Assembly (NCBI RefSeq): GCF_029227915.1
Contig: NC_079885.1
Location: forward strand, 2,914,001-2,978,000
Length of the DNA stretch: 64,000 nt
Source: Hydractinia symbiolongicarpus
Lineage: Eukaryota; Cnidaria; Hydrozoa; Anthoathecata; Hydractiniidae
Direction: 5' to 3'
Below are positions 55,171 through 64,000 of this stretch, one piece after another. Made by a program: the position numbers and the translations under genes. The notes under the pieces are model-generated. The model was not told where the DNA came from and ran no database searches. It saw only the letters and a list, made by a program, of their open reading frames with translations. The stretch's first letter is position 1, and the number at the start of each line of letters is the position of its first letter.

Positions 55171-56806
55171 AAAAAATCGTTCTAGAAATGAGTTTACTCA
55201 CAGGGTACTTTCTTTGTATACATTCGACTATACGGGCCAAGCCCAGGATTTACGGGAAATCGCGGGTTTTCGTTTGCCGGCGATTAAACCTCTCTCATTA
55301 AGCGTCTCATCAAAAATGAAAACATTTTTGAAAACTACAAGTCTCATGCATTTTAGTGGTGAAAAAAAATTTAAAAAATCGTTCTGGAAATGAGTTTACT
55401 CACAGGATACTACAAGTCTCTTGCGATTTAGTGGTGAAAAGATAATTTAAAAAATCGTTCTGGAAATGAGTTCACTCACAGGGTACTTTCTTTGTATACA
55501 TTCGACTACACGGGCCAAGCCCGGCATTTACGGAAAATCGCGGGTTTTTGTTTGCCGGCGATTAAACTTCTTTTATTCAGCGTCCCATCAAAAATGAAAA
55601 CATTTTTGAAAACTACAAGTCTCATGCGTTTTAGTGGTGAAAAAATAATGCCGGCGATTAAACTTCTTTTATTCAGCGTCTCATCAAAAATGAAAACATT
55701 TTTGAAAACTACAAGTCTTATGCGTTTTAGTGTTGAAAAAATAATTTAAAAAATCGTTCTGGAAATGAGTTTACTCACAGGATACTACAAGTCTCATGCG
55801 ATTTAGTGGTGAAAAGATAATTTAAAAAATCGTTCTGGAAATGAGTTTACTCACAGGGTACTTTCTTTGTATACATTCGACTACACGGGCCAAGCCCGGG
55901 ATTTAGGGGAAATCGCTGGTTTTCGTTTGCCGGCGATTAAACCTCTTTCATTAAGCGTCTCATCAAAAATGAAAACATTTTTGAAAACTACAAGTCTCGT
56001 GCGTTTTAGTGGTGAAAATATAATTTAAAAAATCGCTCGGGAAATGAGTTTACTCTCTGGGTACTTTCTTCGTATACTTTTGACTATACGGGCCGAGTCC
56101 GGGATTTACGGGAAATCGCGGTTTTTCGTTTGCCGGCGATTAAACTTCTTTTATTCAGCGTCCCATCAGAAATGAAAACATTTTTAAAAACTACAAGTCT
56201 TATGCGTTTTAGTGGTGAAAAAATAATTTAAAAAATCGTTCTAGAAATGAGTTTACTCACAGGGTACTTTCTTTGTATACATTCGGCTATACGGGCCAAG
56301 CCCAGGATTTACGGGAAATCGTGGGTTTTCGTTTGCCATCGATTAAACCTCTCTCATTAAGCGTCTCATCAAAAATGAAAACATTTTTGAAAACTACAAG
56401 TCTCATGCATTTTAGTGGTGAAAAAAAATTTAAAAAATCGTTCTGGAAATGAGTTTACTCACAGGATACTACAAGTCTCTTGCGATTTAGTGGTGAAAAG
56501 ATAATTTAAAAAATCGTTCTGGAAATGAGTTTACTCACAGGGTACTTTCTTTGTATAAATTCGACTACACGGGCCAAGCCCGGCATTTACGGAAAATCGC
56601 GGGTTTTCGTTTGCCGGCGATTAAACTTCTTTTATTCAGCGTCCCATCAAAAATGAAAACATTTTTGAAAACTACAAGTCTCATGCGTTTTAGTGGTGAA
56701 AAAATAATGCCGGCGATTAAACTTCTTTTATTCAGCGTCTCATCAAAAATGAAAACATTTTTGAAAACTACAAGTCTTATGCGTTTTAGTGTTGAAAAAA
56801 TAATTT
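55171..56806 (+). repeat. 2,930-bp higher-order repeat, copy 3, partial and altered
   Basis: Units 1-6 (55,171-56,229) follow copy 2, with AAGTCTCATGCG in place of AAGTCCAGTGCG. Unit 7 (56,230) is not the expected GAAATCAG, GCGAATAAAC type but a unit-1 type (TTCTAGAAATGAG, GCCCAGGATT, CTCTCATTAAG). The 76-bp (56,432) and 299-bp (56,508) units then follow. The array leaves the 2,930-bp pattern and enters 685-bp modules at 56,807. Confidence 0.88.
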
Positions 56807-57491
56807 AAAAAATCGTTCTGGAAATGAGTTTACTCACAGGATACTACAAGTCTCATGCGATTTAGTAGTGAAAAGATAATTTAAAAAATCGTTCTGGAAA
56901 TGAGTTTACTCACAGGGTACTTTCTTTGTATACATTCGACTACACGGGCCAAGCCCGGGATTTAGGGGAAATCGCTGGTTTTCGTTTGCCGGCGATTAAA
57001 CCTCTTTCATTAAGCGTCTCATCAAAAATGAAAACATTTTTGAAAACTACAAGTCTCGTGCGTTTTAGTGGTGAAAATATAATTTAAAAAATCGCTCGGG
57101 AAATGAGTTTACTCTCTGGGTACTTTCTTCGTATACTTTTGACTATACGGGCCGAGTCCGGGATTTACGGGAAATCGCGGGTTTTCGTTTGCCGGCGATT
57201 AAACTTCTTTTATTCAGCGTCCCATCAGAAATGAAAACATTTTTGAAAACTACAAGTCTCATGCGTTTTAGTGGTGAAAAAAAAATATAAAAAATCGTTC
57301 AGGAAATGAGTTTACTCCCTGGTTACTTTCTTTGTATGATTTTGACTATACGGGCCAAGCCCGGGATTTACGGGAAATGGCGAGTTTTCGTTTGCCGGCG
57401 ATCAAACTTCTTTTATTCAGTGTCTCATCAAAAATGAATACAATTTTGAAAACTACAAGTCTTATGCGTTTTAGTGTTGAAAAAATAATTT
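56807..57491 (+). repeat. 685-bp module, right-hand copy 1
   Basis: A 76-bp unit, B with ATTTAGGGGAAATCG, A with CTCTGGG, TTCTTCGTATAC and CATCAGAAATG, and A-prime with TATGATTTTG and AATGAATACAATTTTG. The 76-bp unit has TTTAGTAGTG. It corresponds to 10,403-11,087. Confidence 0.92.
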
Positions 57492-58176
57492 AAAAAATTG
57501 TTCTGGAAATGAGTTTACTCACAGGATACTACAAGTCTCATGCGATTTAGTGGTGAAAAGATAATTTAAAAAATCGTTCTGGAAATGAGTTTACTCACAG
57601 GGTACTTTCTTTGTATACATTCGACTACACGGGCCAAGCCCGGGATTTAGGGGAAATCGCTGGTTTTCGTTTGCCGGCGATTAAACCTCTTTCATTAAGC
57701 GTCTCATCAAAAATGAAAACATTTTTGAAAACTACAAGTCTCGTGCGTTTTAGTGGTGAAAATATAATTTAAAAAATCGCTCGGGAAATGAGTTTACTCT
57801 CTGGGTACTTTCTTCGTATACTTTTGACTATACGGGCCGAGTCCGGGATTTACGGGAAATCGCGGGTTTTCGTTTGCCGGCGATTAAACTTCTTTTATTC
57901 AGCGTCCCATCAGAAATGAAAACATTTTTGAAAACTACAAGTCTCATGCGTTTTAGTGGTGAAAAAAAAATATAAAAAATCGTTCAGGAAATGAGTTTAC
58001 TCCCTGGTTACTTTCTTTGTATGATTTTGACTATACGGGCCAAGCCCGGGATTTACGGGAAATGGCGAGTTTTCGTTTGCCGGCGATCAAACTTCTTTTA
58101 TTCAGTGTCTCATCAAAAATGAATACAATTTTGAAAACTACAAGTCTTATGCGTTTTAGTGTTGAAAAAATAATTT
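57492..58176 (+). repeat. 685-bp module, right-hand copy 2
   Basis: It is an almost exact copy of the previous module, including AAAAAAAAATATAAAAAATCG before A-prime and AATGAATACAATTTTG. The 76-bp unit begins AAAATTGTTCTGG, shared with the one at 58,177. Confidence 0.93.
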
Positions 58177-58861
58177 AAAAAATTGTTCTGGAAATGAGTT
58201 TACTCACAGGATACTACAAGTCTCATGCGATTTAGTGGTGAAAAGATAATTTAAAAAATCGTTCTGGAAATGAGTTTACTCACAGGGTACTTTCTTTGTA
58301 TACATTCGACTACACGGGCCAAGCCCGGGATTTAGGGGAAATCGCTGGTTTTCGTTTGCCGGCGATTAAACCTCTTTCATTAAGCGTCTCATCAAAAATG
58401 AAAACATTTTTGAAAACTACAAGTCTCGTGCGTTTTAGTGGTGAAAATATAATTTAAAAAATCGCTCGGGAAATGAGTTTACTCCCTGGGTACTTTCTTT
58501 GTATACTTTTGACTGTACGGGCCGAGTCCGGGATTTACGGGAAATCGCGGGTTTTCGTTTGCCGGCGATTAAACTTCTTTTATTCAGCGTCCCATCAAAA
58601 ATGAAAACATTTTTGAAAACTACAAGTCTCATGCGTTTTAGTGGGGAAAAAATAATATAAAAAATCGTTAATGAAATGAGTTTACTTCCTGGTTACTTTC
58701 TTTGTATAATTTCGACTATACGGGCCAAGCCCGGGATTTACGGGAAATGGCGAGTTTTCGTTTGCCGGCGATCAAACTTATTTTATTCAGTGTCTCATCA
58801 AAAATGAAAACAATTTTGAAAACTACAAGTCTCATGCGTTTTAGTGGTGAAAAGATAATTT
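58177..58861 (+). repeat. 685-bp module, right-hand copy 3
   Basis: It has the same order, but the A unit is the CCCTGGG, TTTGTATAC, CATCAAAAATG type ending GTGGGGAAAA, and A-prime has TTCCTGGTTAC. It corresponds to 11,088-11,772. The A-prime unit starts AATCGTTAATGAAATGAG, a local change. Confidence 0.9.
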
Positions 58862-59064
58862 AAAAAATCCTTTTGAAAATGAGTTAACTCACAGGGTACT
58901 TTCTTTGTATGCATTCGACTATACGGCCCAAGCCCGGGATTTACGGGAAATCGCGGGTTTTCGTTTGCCGGCGATTAAACCACTTTCATTAAGCGTCTCA
59001 ACAAAAATGAAAACATTTTTGAAAACTACAAGTCTCATGCGTTTTAGTGGTGAAAAAATAATTT
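58862..59064 (+). repeat. Linking unit before domain II'
   Basis: A single B-type unit (AATCCTTTTGAAAATGAGTTAAC, TTGTATGCATTC, GTCTCAACAAAAATG). It is the partner of 11,773-11,975 and shares its AACAAAAATG change, so the domain I to II transition is the same sequence in both places. Confidence 0.82.
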
Positions 59065-60686
59065 AAAAAATCGTTCGGGAATTGAGTTTACTCCCTGGGT
59101 ACTTTCTTTGTATACTTTTGACTATACGGGCCGAGTCCGGGATTTACGGGAAGTCGCGGGTTTTCGTTTGCCGGCGATTAAACTTCTTTTATACAGCGTC
59201 TCATCAAAAATGGAAACATTTTTGAAAACTACAAGTCTCATGGGCTTTAGTGGTGAAATAATAATTTAAAAAATCGTTCGGGAAATGAGTTTACACCCTG
59301 GGTACTTTCTTTGTATACTTTTGACTATACGGGCCGATTCCGGGATTTACGGGAAATCGCAGGTTTTCGTTTGCCGGCGAATAAACTTCTTTTATTCAGC
59401 GTCTCATCAAAAATGAAAACATTTTTGAAAACTACAAGTCTCATGCGTTTTAGTGGTGAAAAAATAATTTAAAAAATCGTTCGGGAAATGAGTTTACTCC
59501 CTGGGTACTTTCTTTGTATACTTTTGACTATACGGGCCAAGCCCGGGATTTACGGGAAATCACGGTTTTTCGTTTGCCGGCGATTAAACCACTTTCATTA
59601 AGCGTCTCATCAAAAATGAAAACATTTCTGAAAACTACAAGTCTCCTGCGTTTTAGTGGTGAAAAAATAATTTAAAAAATCGATCGGGAAATGAGTTTAC
59701 TCCCTGGGTACTTTCTTTGTATACTTTTAACTATACGGGCCGATCCGGGATTTACGGAAATCGCGGGTTTTCGTTTGCCGGCGATTAAACTTCTTTTATT
59801 CAGCGTCTCATCAAAAATGAAAACATTTTTAAAAACTACAAGTCTCATGGGCTTTAGTGGTGAAATAATAATTTAAAAAATCGTTTGGGAAATGAGTTTA
59901 GTCCCTGGGTACTTTCTTTGTATACTTTTGACAATACGGGCCGAGTCCGGGATTTACGGGAAATCGCAGGTTTACGTTTGCCGGCGATTAAACTTATTTT
60001 ATTCAGCGTCTCATCAAAAATGAAAACATTTTTGAAAACTACAAGTCTTATGCGTTTTAGTGGTGAAAAAATAATTTAAAAAATCGTTCTGGAAGTGAGT
60101 TTACTCACAGGGTACTTTCTTTGTATACATTCGACTATACGGGCCAAGCCCGGGATTTGCAGGAAATCGCGGGTTTTCGTTTGCCGGCGTTTAAACCTCT
60201 TTCATTAAGCGTCTCATCAAAAGTGAAAACATTTTTGAAAATTACAAGTCTCATGCGTTTTAGTGGTGAAAAAAAAAATTAAAAAATCGTTCGGGAAATG
60301 AGTTTACTCCCTGGGTACTTTCTTTGTATACATTAGCCTATACGGGCCAAGCCCGGGATTTACGGGAAATCGCGGGATTTCGTTTGCCGGCGATTAAACC
60401 TCTTTCATTAAGCGTCTCATCAAAAACGAAAACATTTTTGAAAACTGCAAGTCTCATGCGTTTTAGTGGTGAAAAGATAATTTAAAAAATCGTTTTGGAA
60501 ATGAGTTTACTCACAGGGTACTTTCTTTGTATACATTCGACTATACGGGCCAAGCCTGGGATTTACGGGAAATCGCGGGTTGTCGTTTGCCGGCGATTAA
60601 ACCACTTTCATTAAGCGTCTCATCAAAAATGAAAACATTTCTGAAAACTACAAGTCTCATGCGTTTTAGTGGTGAAAAAATAATTT
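59065..60686 (+). repeat. 1,622-bp eight-unit repeat, copy 1
   Basis: Units a, b, c, P (59,674), Q (59,875), V (60,078; TTCTGGAAGTGAG, GGATTTGCAGG), R (60,281; GCCTATACGG) and S (60,484; TTGTCGTTTG). The first five units equal the module at 11,976 and 14,207; a-b-c-P-Q-V matches the second of these best. Confidence 0.9.
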
Positions 60687-62307
60687 AAAAAATCGTTCGG
60701 GAAATGGGTTTACTCCCTGGGTACTTTCTTAGTATACTTTTGACTATACGGGCCGAGTCCGGGATTTACGGGAAGTCGCGGGTTTTCGTTTGCCGGCGTT
60801 AAACTTCTTTTATACAGCGTCTCATCAAAAATGGAAACATTTTTGAAAACTACAAGTCTCATGGGCTTTAGTGGTGAAATAATAATTTAAAAAATCGTTC
60901 GGGAAATGAGTTTACACCCTGGGTACTTTCTTTGCATACTTTTGACTATACGGGCCGATTCCGGGATTTACGGTAAATCGCAGGTTTTCGTTTGCCGGCG
61001 AATAAACTTCTTTTATTCAGCGTCTCATCAAAAATGAAAACATTTTTGAAAACTACAAGTCTCATGCGTTTTAGTGGTGAAAAAATAATTTAAAAAATCG
61101 TTCGGGAAATGAGTTTACTCCCTGGGTACTTTCTTTGTATACTTTTGACTATACGGGCCAAGCCCGGGATTTACGGGAAATCACGGGTTTTCGTTTGCCG
61201 GCGATTAAACCACTTTCATTAAGCGTCTCATCAAAAATGAAAACATTTCTGAAAACTACAAGTCTCATGCGTTTTAGTGGTGAAAAAATAATTTAAAAAA
61301 TCGATCGGGAAATGAGTTTACTCCCTGGGTACTTTCTTTGAATACTTTTAACTATACGGGCCGATCCGGGATTTACGGAAATCGCGGGTTTTCGTTTGCC
61401 GGCGATTAAACTTCTTTTATTCAGCGTCTCATCAAAAATGAAAACATTTTTAAAAACTACAAGTCTCATGGGCTTTAGTGGTGAAATAATAATTTAAAAA
61501 ATCGTTTGGGAAATGAGTTTAGTCCCTGGGTACTTTCTTTGTATACTTTTGACAATACGGGCCGAGTCCGGGATTTACGGGAAATCGCAGGTTTACGTTT
61601 GCCGGCGATTAAACTTATTTTATTCAGCGTCTCATCAAAAATGAAAACATTTTTGAAAACTACAAGTCTTATGCGTTTTAGTGGTGAAAAAATAATTTAA
61701 AAAATCGTTCTGGAAGTGAGTTTACTCACAGGGTACTTTCTTTATATACATTCGACTATACGGGCCAAGCCCGGGATTTGCAGGAAATCGCGGGTTTTCG
61801 TTTGCCGGCGATTAAACCTCTTTCATTAAGCGTCTCATCAAAAGTGAAAACATTTTTGAAAACTACAAGTCTCATGCGTTTTAGTGGTGAAAAAAAAAAT
61901 TAAAAAATCGTTCGGGAAATGAGTTTACTCCCTGGGTACTTTCTTTGTATACATTCGCCTATACGGGCCAAGCCCGGGATTTACGGGAAATCGCGGGATT
62001 TCGTTTGCCGGCGATTAAACCACTTTCATTAAGCGTCTCATCAAAAATGAAAACATTTCTGAAAACTACAAGTCTCATGCGTTTTAGTGGTGAAAAAATA
62101 ATTCAAAAAATCGTTCGGGAAATGGGTTTACTCCCTGGGTACTTTCTTAGTATTCTTTTGACTATACGGGCCGAGTCCGGGAATTACGGGAAGTCGCGGG
62201 TTTTCGTTTGCCGGCGATTAAACCACTTTCATTAAGCGTCTCATCAAAAATGAAAACAATTTTAAAAACTACAAGTCTCATGGGCTTTAGTGGTGAAATA
62301 ATAATTT
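60687..62307 (+). repeat. 1,622-bp eight-unit repeat, copy 2 (1,621 bp)
   Basis: Unit starts are 60687 (a), 60889 (b), 61092 (c), 61295 (P), 61496 (Q), 61699 (V), 61902 and 62105. Unit a has a T-like start (GAAATGGGTTTAC) and lost one base in GCCGGCGTTAAAC. The unit at 61,902 is R in its 5' half and S in its 3' half, and is followed by T, so the last two positions differ from copy 1. Confidence 0.87.
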
Positions 62308-63523
62308 AAAAAATCGTTTGGGAAATGAGTTTAGTCCCTGGGTACTTTCTTTGTATACTTTTGACAATACGGGCCGAGTCCGGGATTTATGGGAAATCGC
62401 AGGTTTTCGTTTGCCGGCGATTAAACTTCTTTTATTCAGCGTCTCATCAAAAATGAAAACATTTTTGAAAACTACAAGTCTTATGCGTTTTAGTGGTGAA
62501 AAAATAATTTAAAAAATTGTTCTGGAAATGAGTTTGCTCACAGGGTATTTTCTTTGAATACATTCGACTATACGGGCCAAGCCCGGGATTTACAGGAAAT
62601 CGCGGGTTTTCGTTTGCCGGCGATTAAACCTCTTTCATTAAGCGTCTCATCAAAAATGAAAACATTTTTGAAAACTACAAGTCTTATGCGTTTTAGTGGT
62701 GAAAAAATAATTTAAAAAATCGTTCTGGAAGTGAGTTTACTCACAGGGTACTTTCTTTTTATACATTCGACTATACGGGCCAAGCCCGGGATTTACAGGA
62801 AATCGCGGGTTGTCGTTTGCCGGCGATTAAACCACTTTCATTAAGCGTCTCATCAAAAATGAAAACATTTCTGAAAACTACAAGTCTCATGCGTTTTAGT
62901 GGTGAAAAAATAATTTAAAAAATCGTTCGGGAAATGAGTTTACTCCCTGGGTACTTTCTTTGTATACTTTTGACTATACGGGCCAAGCCCGGGATTTACG
63001 GGAAATCACGGGTTTTCGTTTGCCGGCGATTAAACCACTTTCATTAAGCGTCTCATCAAAAATGAAAACATTTCTGAAAACTACAAGTCTCATGCGTTTT
63101 AGTGGTGAAAAAATAATTTAAAAAATCGATCGGGAAATGAGTTTACTCCCTGGGTACTTTCTTTGTATACTTTTAACTATACGGATCGATCCGGGATTTA
63201 CGGAAATCGCGGGTTTTCGTTTGCCGGCGATTAAACTTCTTTTATTCAGCGTCTCATCAAAAATGAAAACATTTTTAAAAACTACAAGTCTCATGGGCTT
63301 TAGTGGTGAAATAATAATTTAAAAAATCGTTTGGGAAATGAGTTTAGTCCCTGGGTACTTTCTTTGTATACTTTTGACAATACGGGCCGAGTCCGGGATT
63401 TACGGGAAATCGCAGGTTTACGTTTGCCGGCGATTAAACTTATTTTATTCAGCGTCTCATCAAAAATGAAAACATTTTTGAAAACTACAAGTCTTATGCG
63501 TTTTAGTGTTGAAAAAATAATTT
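62308..63523 (+). repeat. Six units Q-like, W, V, c, P, Q up to the domain I switch
   Basis: Unit starts are 62308, 62511, 62714, 62917, 63120 (P) and 63321 (Q). P carries the CGGATCGATCCG palindrome. Q ends with CTTATGCG and TTTTAGTGTTGAAA, the tail normally found before a 76-bp unit, so the last recombination lies between about 63,440 and 63,510. Confidence 0.82.
63182..63193. repeat. 12-bp perfect palindrome CGGATCGATCCG in a P unit
   Basis: The same change as at 17,109-17,120, in the last P unit of the window. Sharing between the two domains suggests that this P sub-lineage existed before domain II' separated from domain II. Confidence 0.85.
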
Positions 63524-64000
63524 AAAAAATCGTTCTGGAAATGAGTTTACTCATAGGATACTACAAGTCTCATGCGATTTAGTAGTGAAAAGATAATTTA
63601 AAAAATCGTTCTGGAAATGAGTTTACTCACAGGGTACTTTCTTTGTATACATTCGACTACACGGGCCAAGCCCGGGATTTAGGGGAAATCGCGGGTTTTC
63701 GTTTGCCGGCGATTAAACCTCTTTCATTAAGCGTCTCATCAAAAATGAAAACATTTTTGAAAACTACAAGTCTCGTGCGTTTTAGTGGTGAAAATATAAT
63801 TTAAAAAATCGCTCGGGAAATGAGTTTACTCTCTGGGTACTTTCTTCGTATACTTTTGACTATACGGGCCGAGTCCGGGATTTACGGGAAATCGCGGGTT
63901 TTCGTTTGCCGGCGATTAAACTTCTTTTATTCAGCGTCCCATCAGAAATGAAAACATTTTTGAAAACTACAAGTCTCATGCGTTTTAGTGGTGAAAAAAA
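63524..64000 (+). repeat. Start of a third domain I segment, cut by the window edge
   Basis: A 76-bp unit (63,524-63,599) is followed by a B-type unit with CTACACGGGCC and ATTTAGGGGAAATCG, then an A-type unit with CTCTGGG, TTCTTCGTATAC and CCCATCAGAAATG. This is the same order as at 10,403 and 56,807. Window base 1 aligns with 63,502, so the array re-enters the same sequence state at its two ends. Confidence 0.85.

Larger units (their letters stand above)
42153..59064 (+). repeat. Domain I': second copy of domain I, locally amplified
   Basis: Diagnostic variants of domain I return in the same order. R at 2,096 matches 43,368, GAAATGCGTTTAG at about 2,517 matches about 43,788, and the odd TTCTTAGTTTAC unit at 2,908 matches 44,180, all offset by about 41,272. 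The 299-bp unit at 5,986 matches 47,528 (offset 41,542). The copy differs by a lost 203-bp unit (3,111-3,313 has no partner near 44,340), by a 964-bp tandem duplication, and by amplification of a 2,930-bp higher-order repeat. Confidence 0.8.
59065..63523 (+). repeat. Domain II': second, short copy of the start of domain II
   Basis: The five-unit module that opens domain II at 11,976 recurs here twice (59,065 and 60,687). It is followed by V, R, S and T units, then by Q-like, V-like, P and Q units. No structural variant unit is present. The last Q unit (63,321-63,523) ends with the domain I signature TTTTAGTGTTGAAA, so the switch back to domain I lies inside that unit. Confidence 0.8.
1..64000 (+). 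repeat. Satellite array, ~203-bp head-to-tail unit, fills the window
   Basis: Every stretch read belongs to one repeat family. Units are counted here from the A6 run in the linker (AAAAAATCG). Fixed landmarks follow in order: GAAATGAGTTTACTC, GGGTACTTTCTTTGTATA, ACGGGCC, GGATTTACGGG, GTTTGCCGGCGATTAAAC, GCGTCTCATC, AAATGAAAACATTTTTG and TTTTAGTGGTGAAA. Successive starts at 302, 505, 708, 911 and 1114 are exactly 203 bp apart. Variants of 201 and 202 bp are common. No inverted unit and no interrupting element was seen. The array runs past both window edges. I do not recognise the family. Function (centromere, heterochromatin or none) cannot be read from the sequence. Confidence 0.97.

Noticed and set aside
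1-64000. CRISPR array
   Set aside because: Units are regular, but there are no short identical repeats separated by unique spacers; the whole 203 bp is repeated.
1-64000. Strict A-B dimer of about 406 bp as the basic repeat
   Set aside because: A- and B-type units do not alternate regularly. Runs of A (302-910) and of S/T types (41.3-42.1 kb) and many chimeras break the pattern.
1-64000. Transposon or retroelement origin of the unit
   Set aside because: No terminal repeats, target-site duplications, poly-A tail, or transposase or reverse transcriptase motifs were found in any unit or junction.

Overview
The whole 64-kb window is one satellite DNA array. No unique sequence, recognisable protein-coding gene, RNA gene, transposon or CRISPR spacer was found. 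The unit is about 203 bp, always in the same orientation, and I estimate about 325 units (about 281 full-length, 16 enlarged, 28 truncated). A hand-built consensus is about 38% GC, with a GC-rich core of about 50 bp (about 60% GC) between A/T-rich arms. CpG is not depleted: 13 in the consensus against about 7 expected. A continuous array of this size and nested order points to a eukaryotic heterochromatic block (pericentromeric, centromeric or subtelomeric). Retained CpG fits a genome without strong CpG loss, such as many invertebrates. I do not recognise the satellite family and cannot name the species.

Units fall into two broad lineages. A-type units have TACTTTTGAC and CTTCTTTTATTCAG. B-type units have TACATTCGAC and a CTTTCATTAAG block. 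Many units are A/B chimeras. Two structural variants stand out. A 76-bp unit lacks 127 bp, with the deletion ends sharing ACT (28 copies). A 299-bp unit carries a 96-bp internal duplication (16 units, two of them triplicated to 395 bp). These two variants travel together and are confined to some parts of the window.

Layout. Domain I (about 1-11,975) is rich in 76-bp and 299/395-bp units. Domain II (about 11,976-42,152) lacks both and uses other subtypes, here called P, Q, R, S, T and U. Domain I' (42,153-59,064) repeats domain I in the same order at an offset of about 41.3-41.5 kb, growing to about 47 kb after local amplification. Domain II' (59,065-63,523) repeats the start of domain II. At 63,524 domain I sequence begins again. 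The hierarchy is therefore 203-bp units, then higher-order repeats of 607, 685, 811, 964, 1,013, 1,059, 1,409, 1,622 and 2,930 bp, then a super-block of roughly 41-47 kb.

Open reading frames of up to 139 codons occur, many on both strands of the same unit. They arise from the repeat's low stop density, the 96-bp (32-codon) duplication and single-base changes at a TAA in the unit linker. I do not call them genes. The most interesting content is the record of unequal exchange, microhomology deletion and unit swapping, plus two conserved dyads in the monomer.
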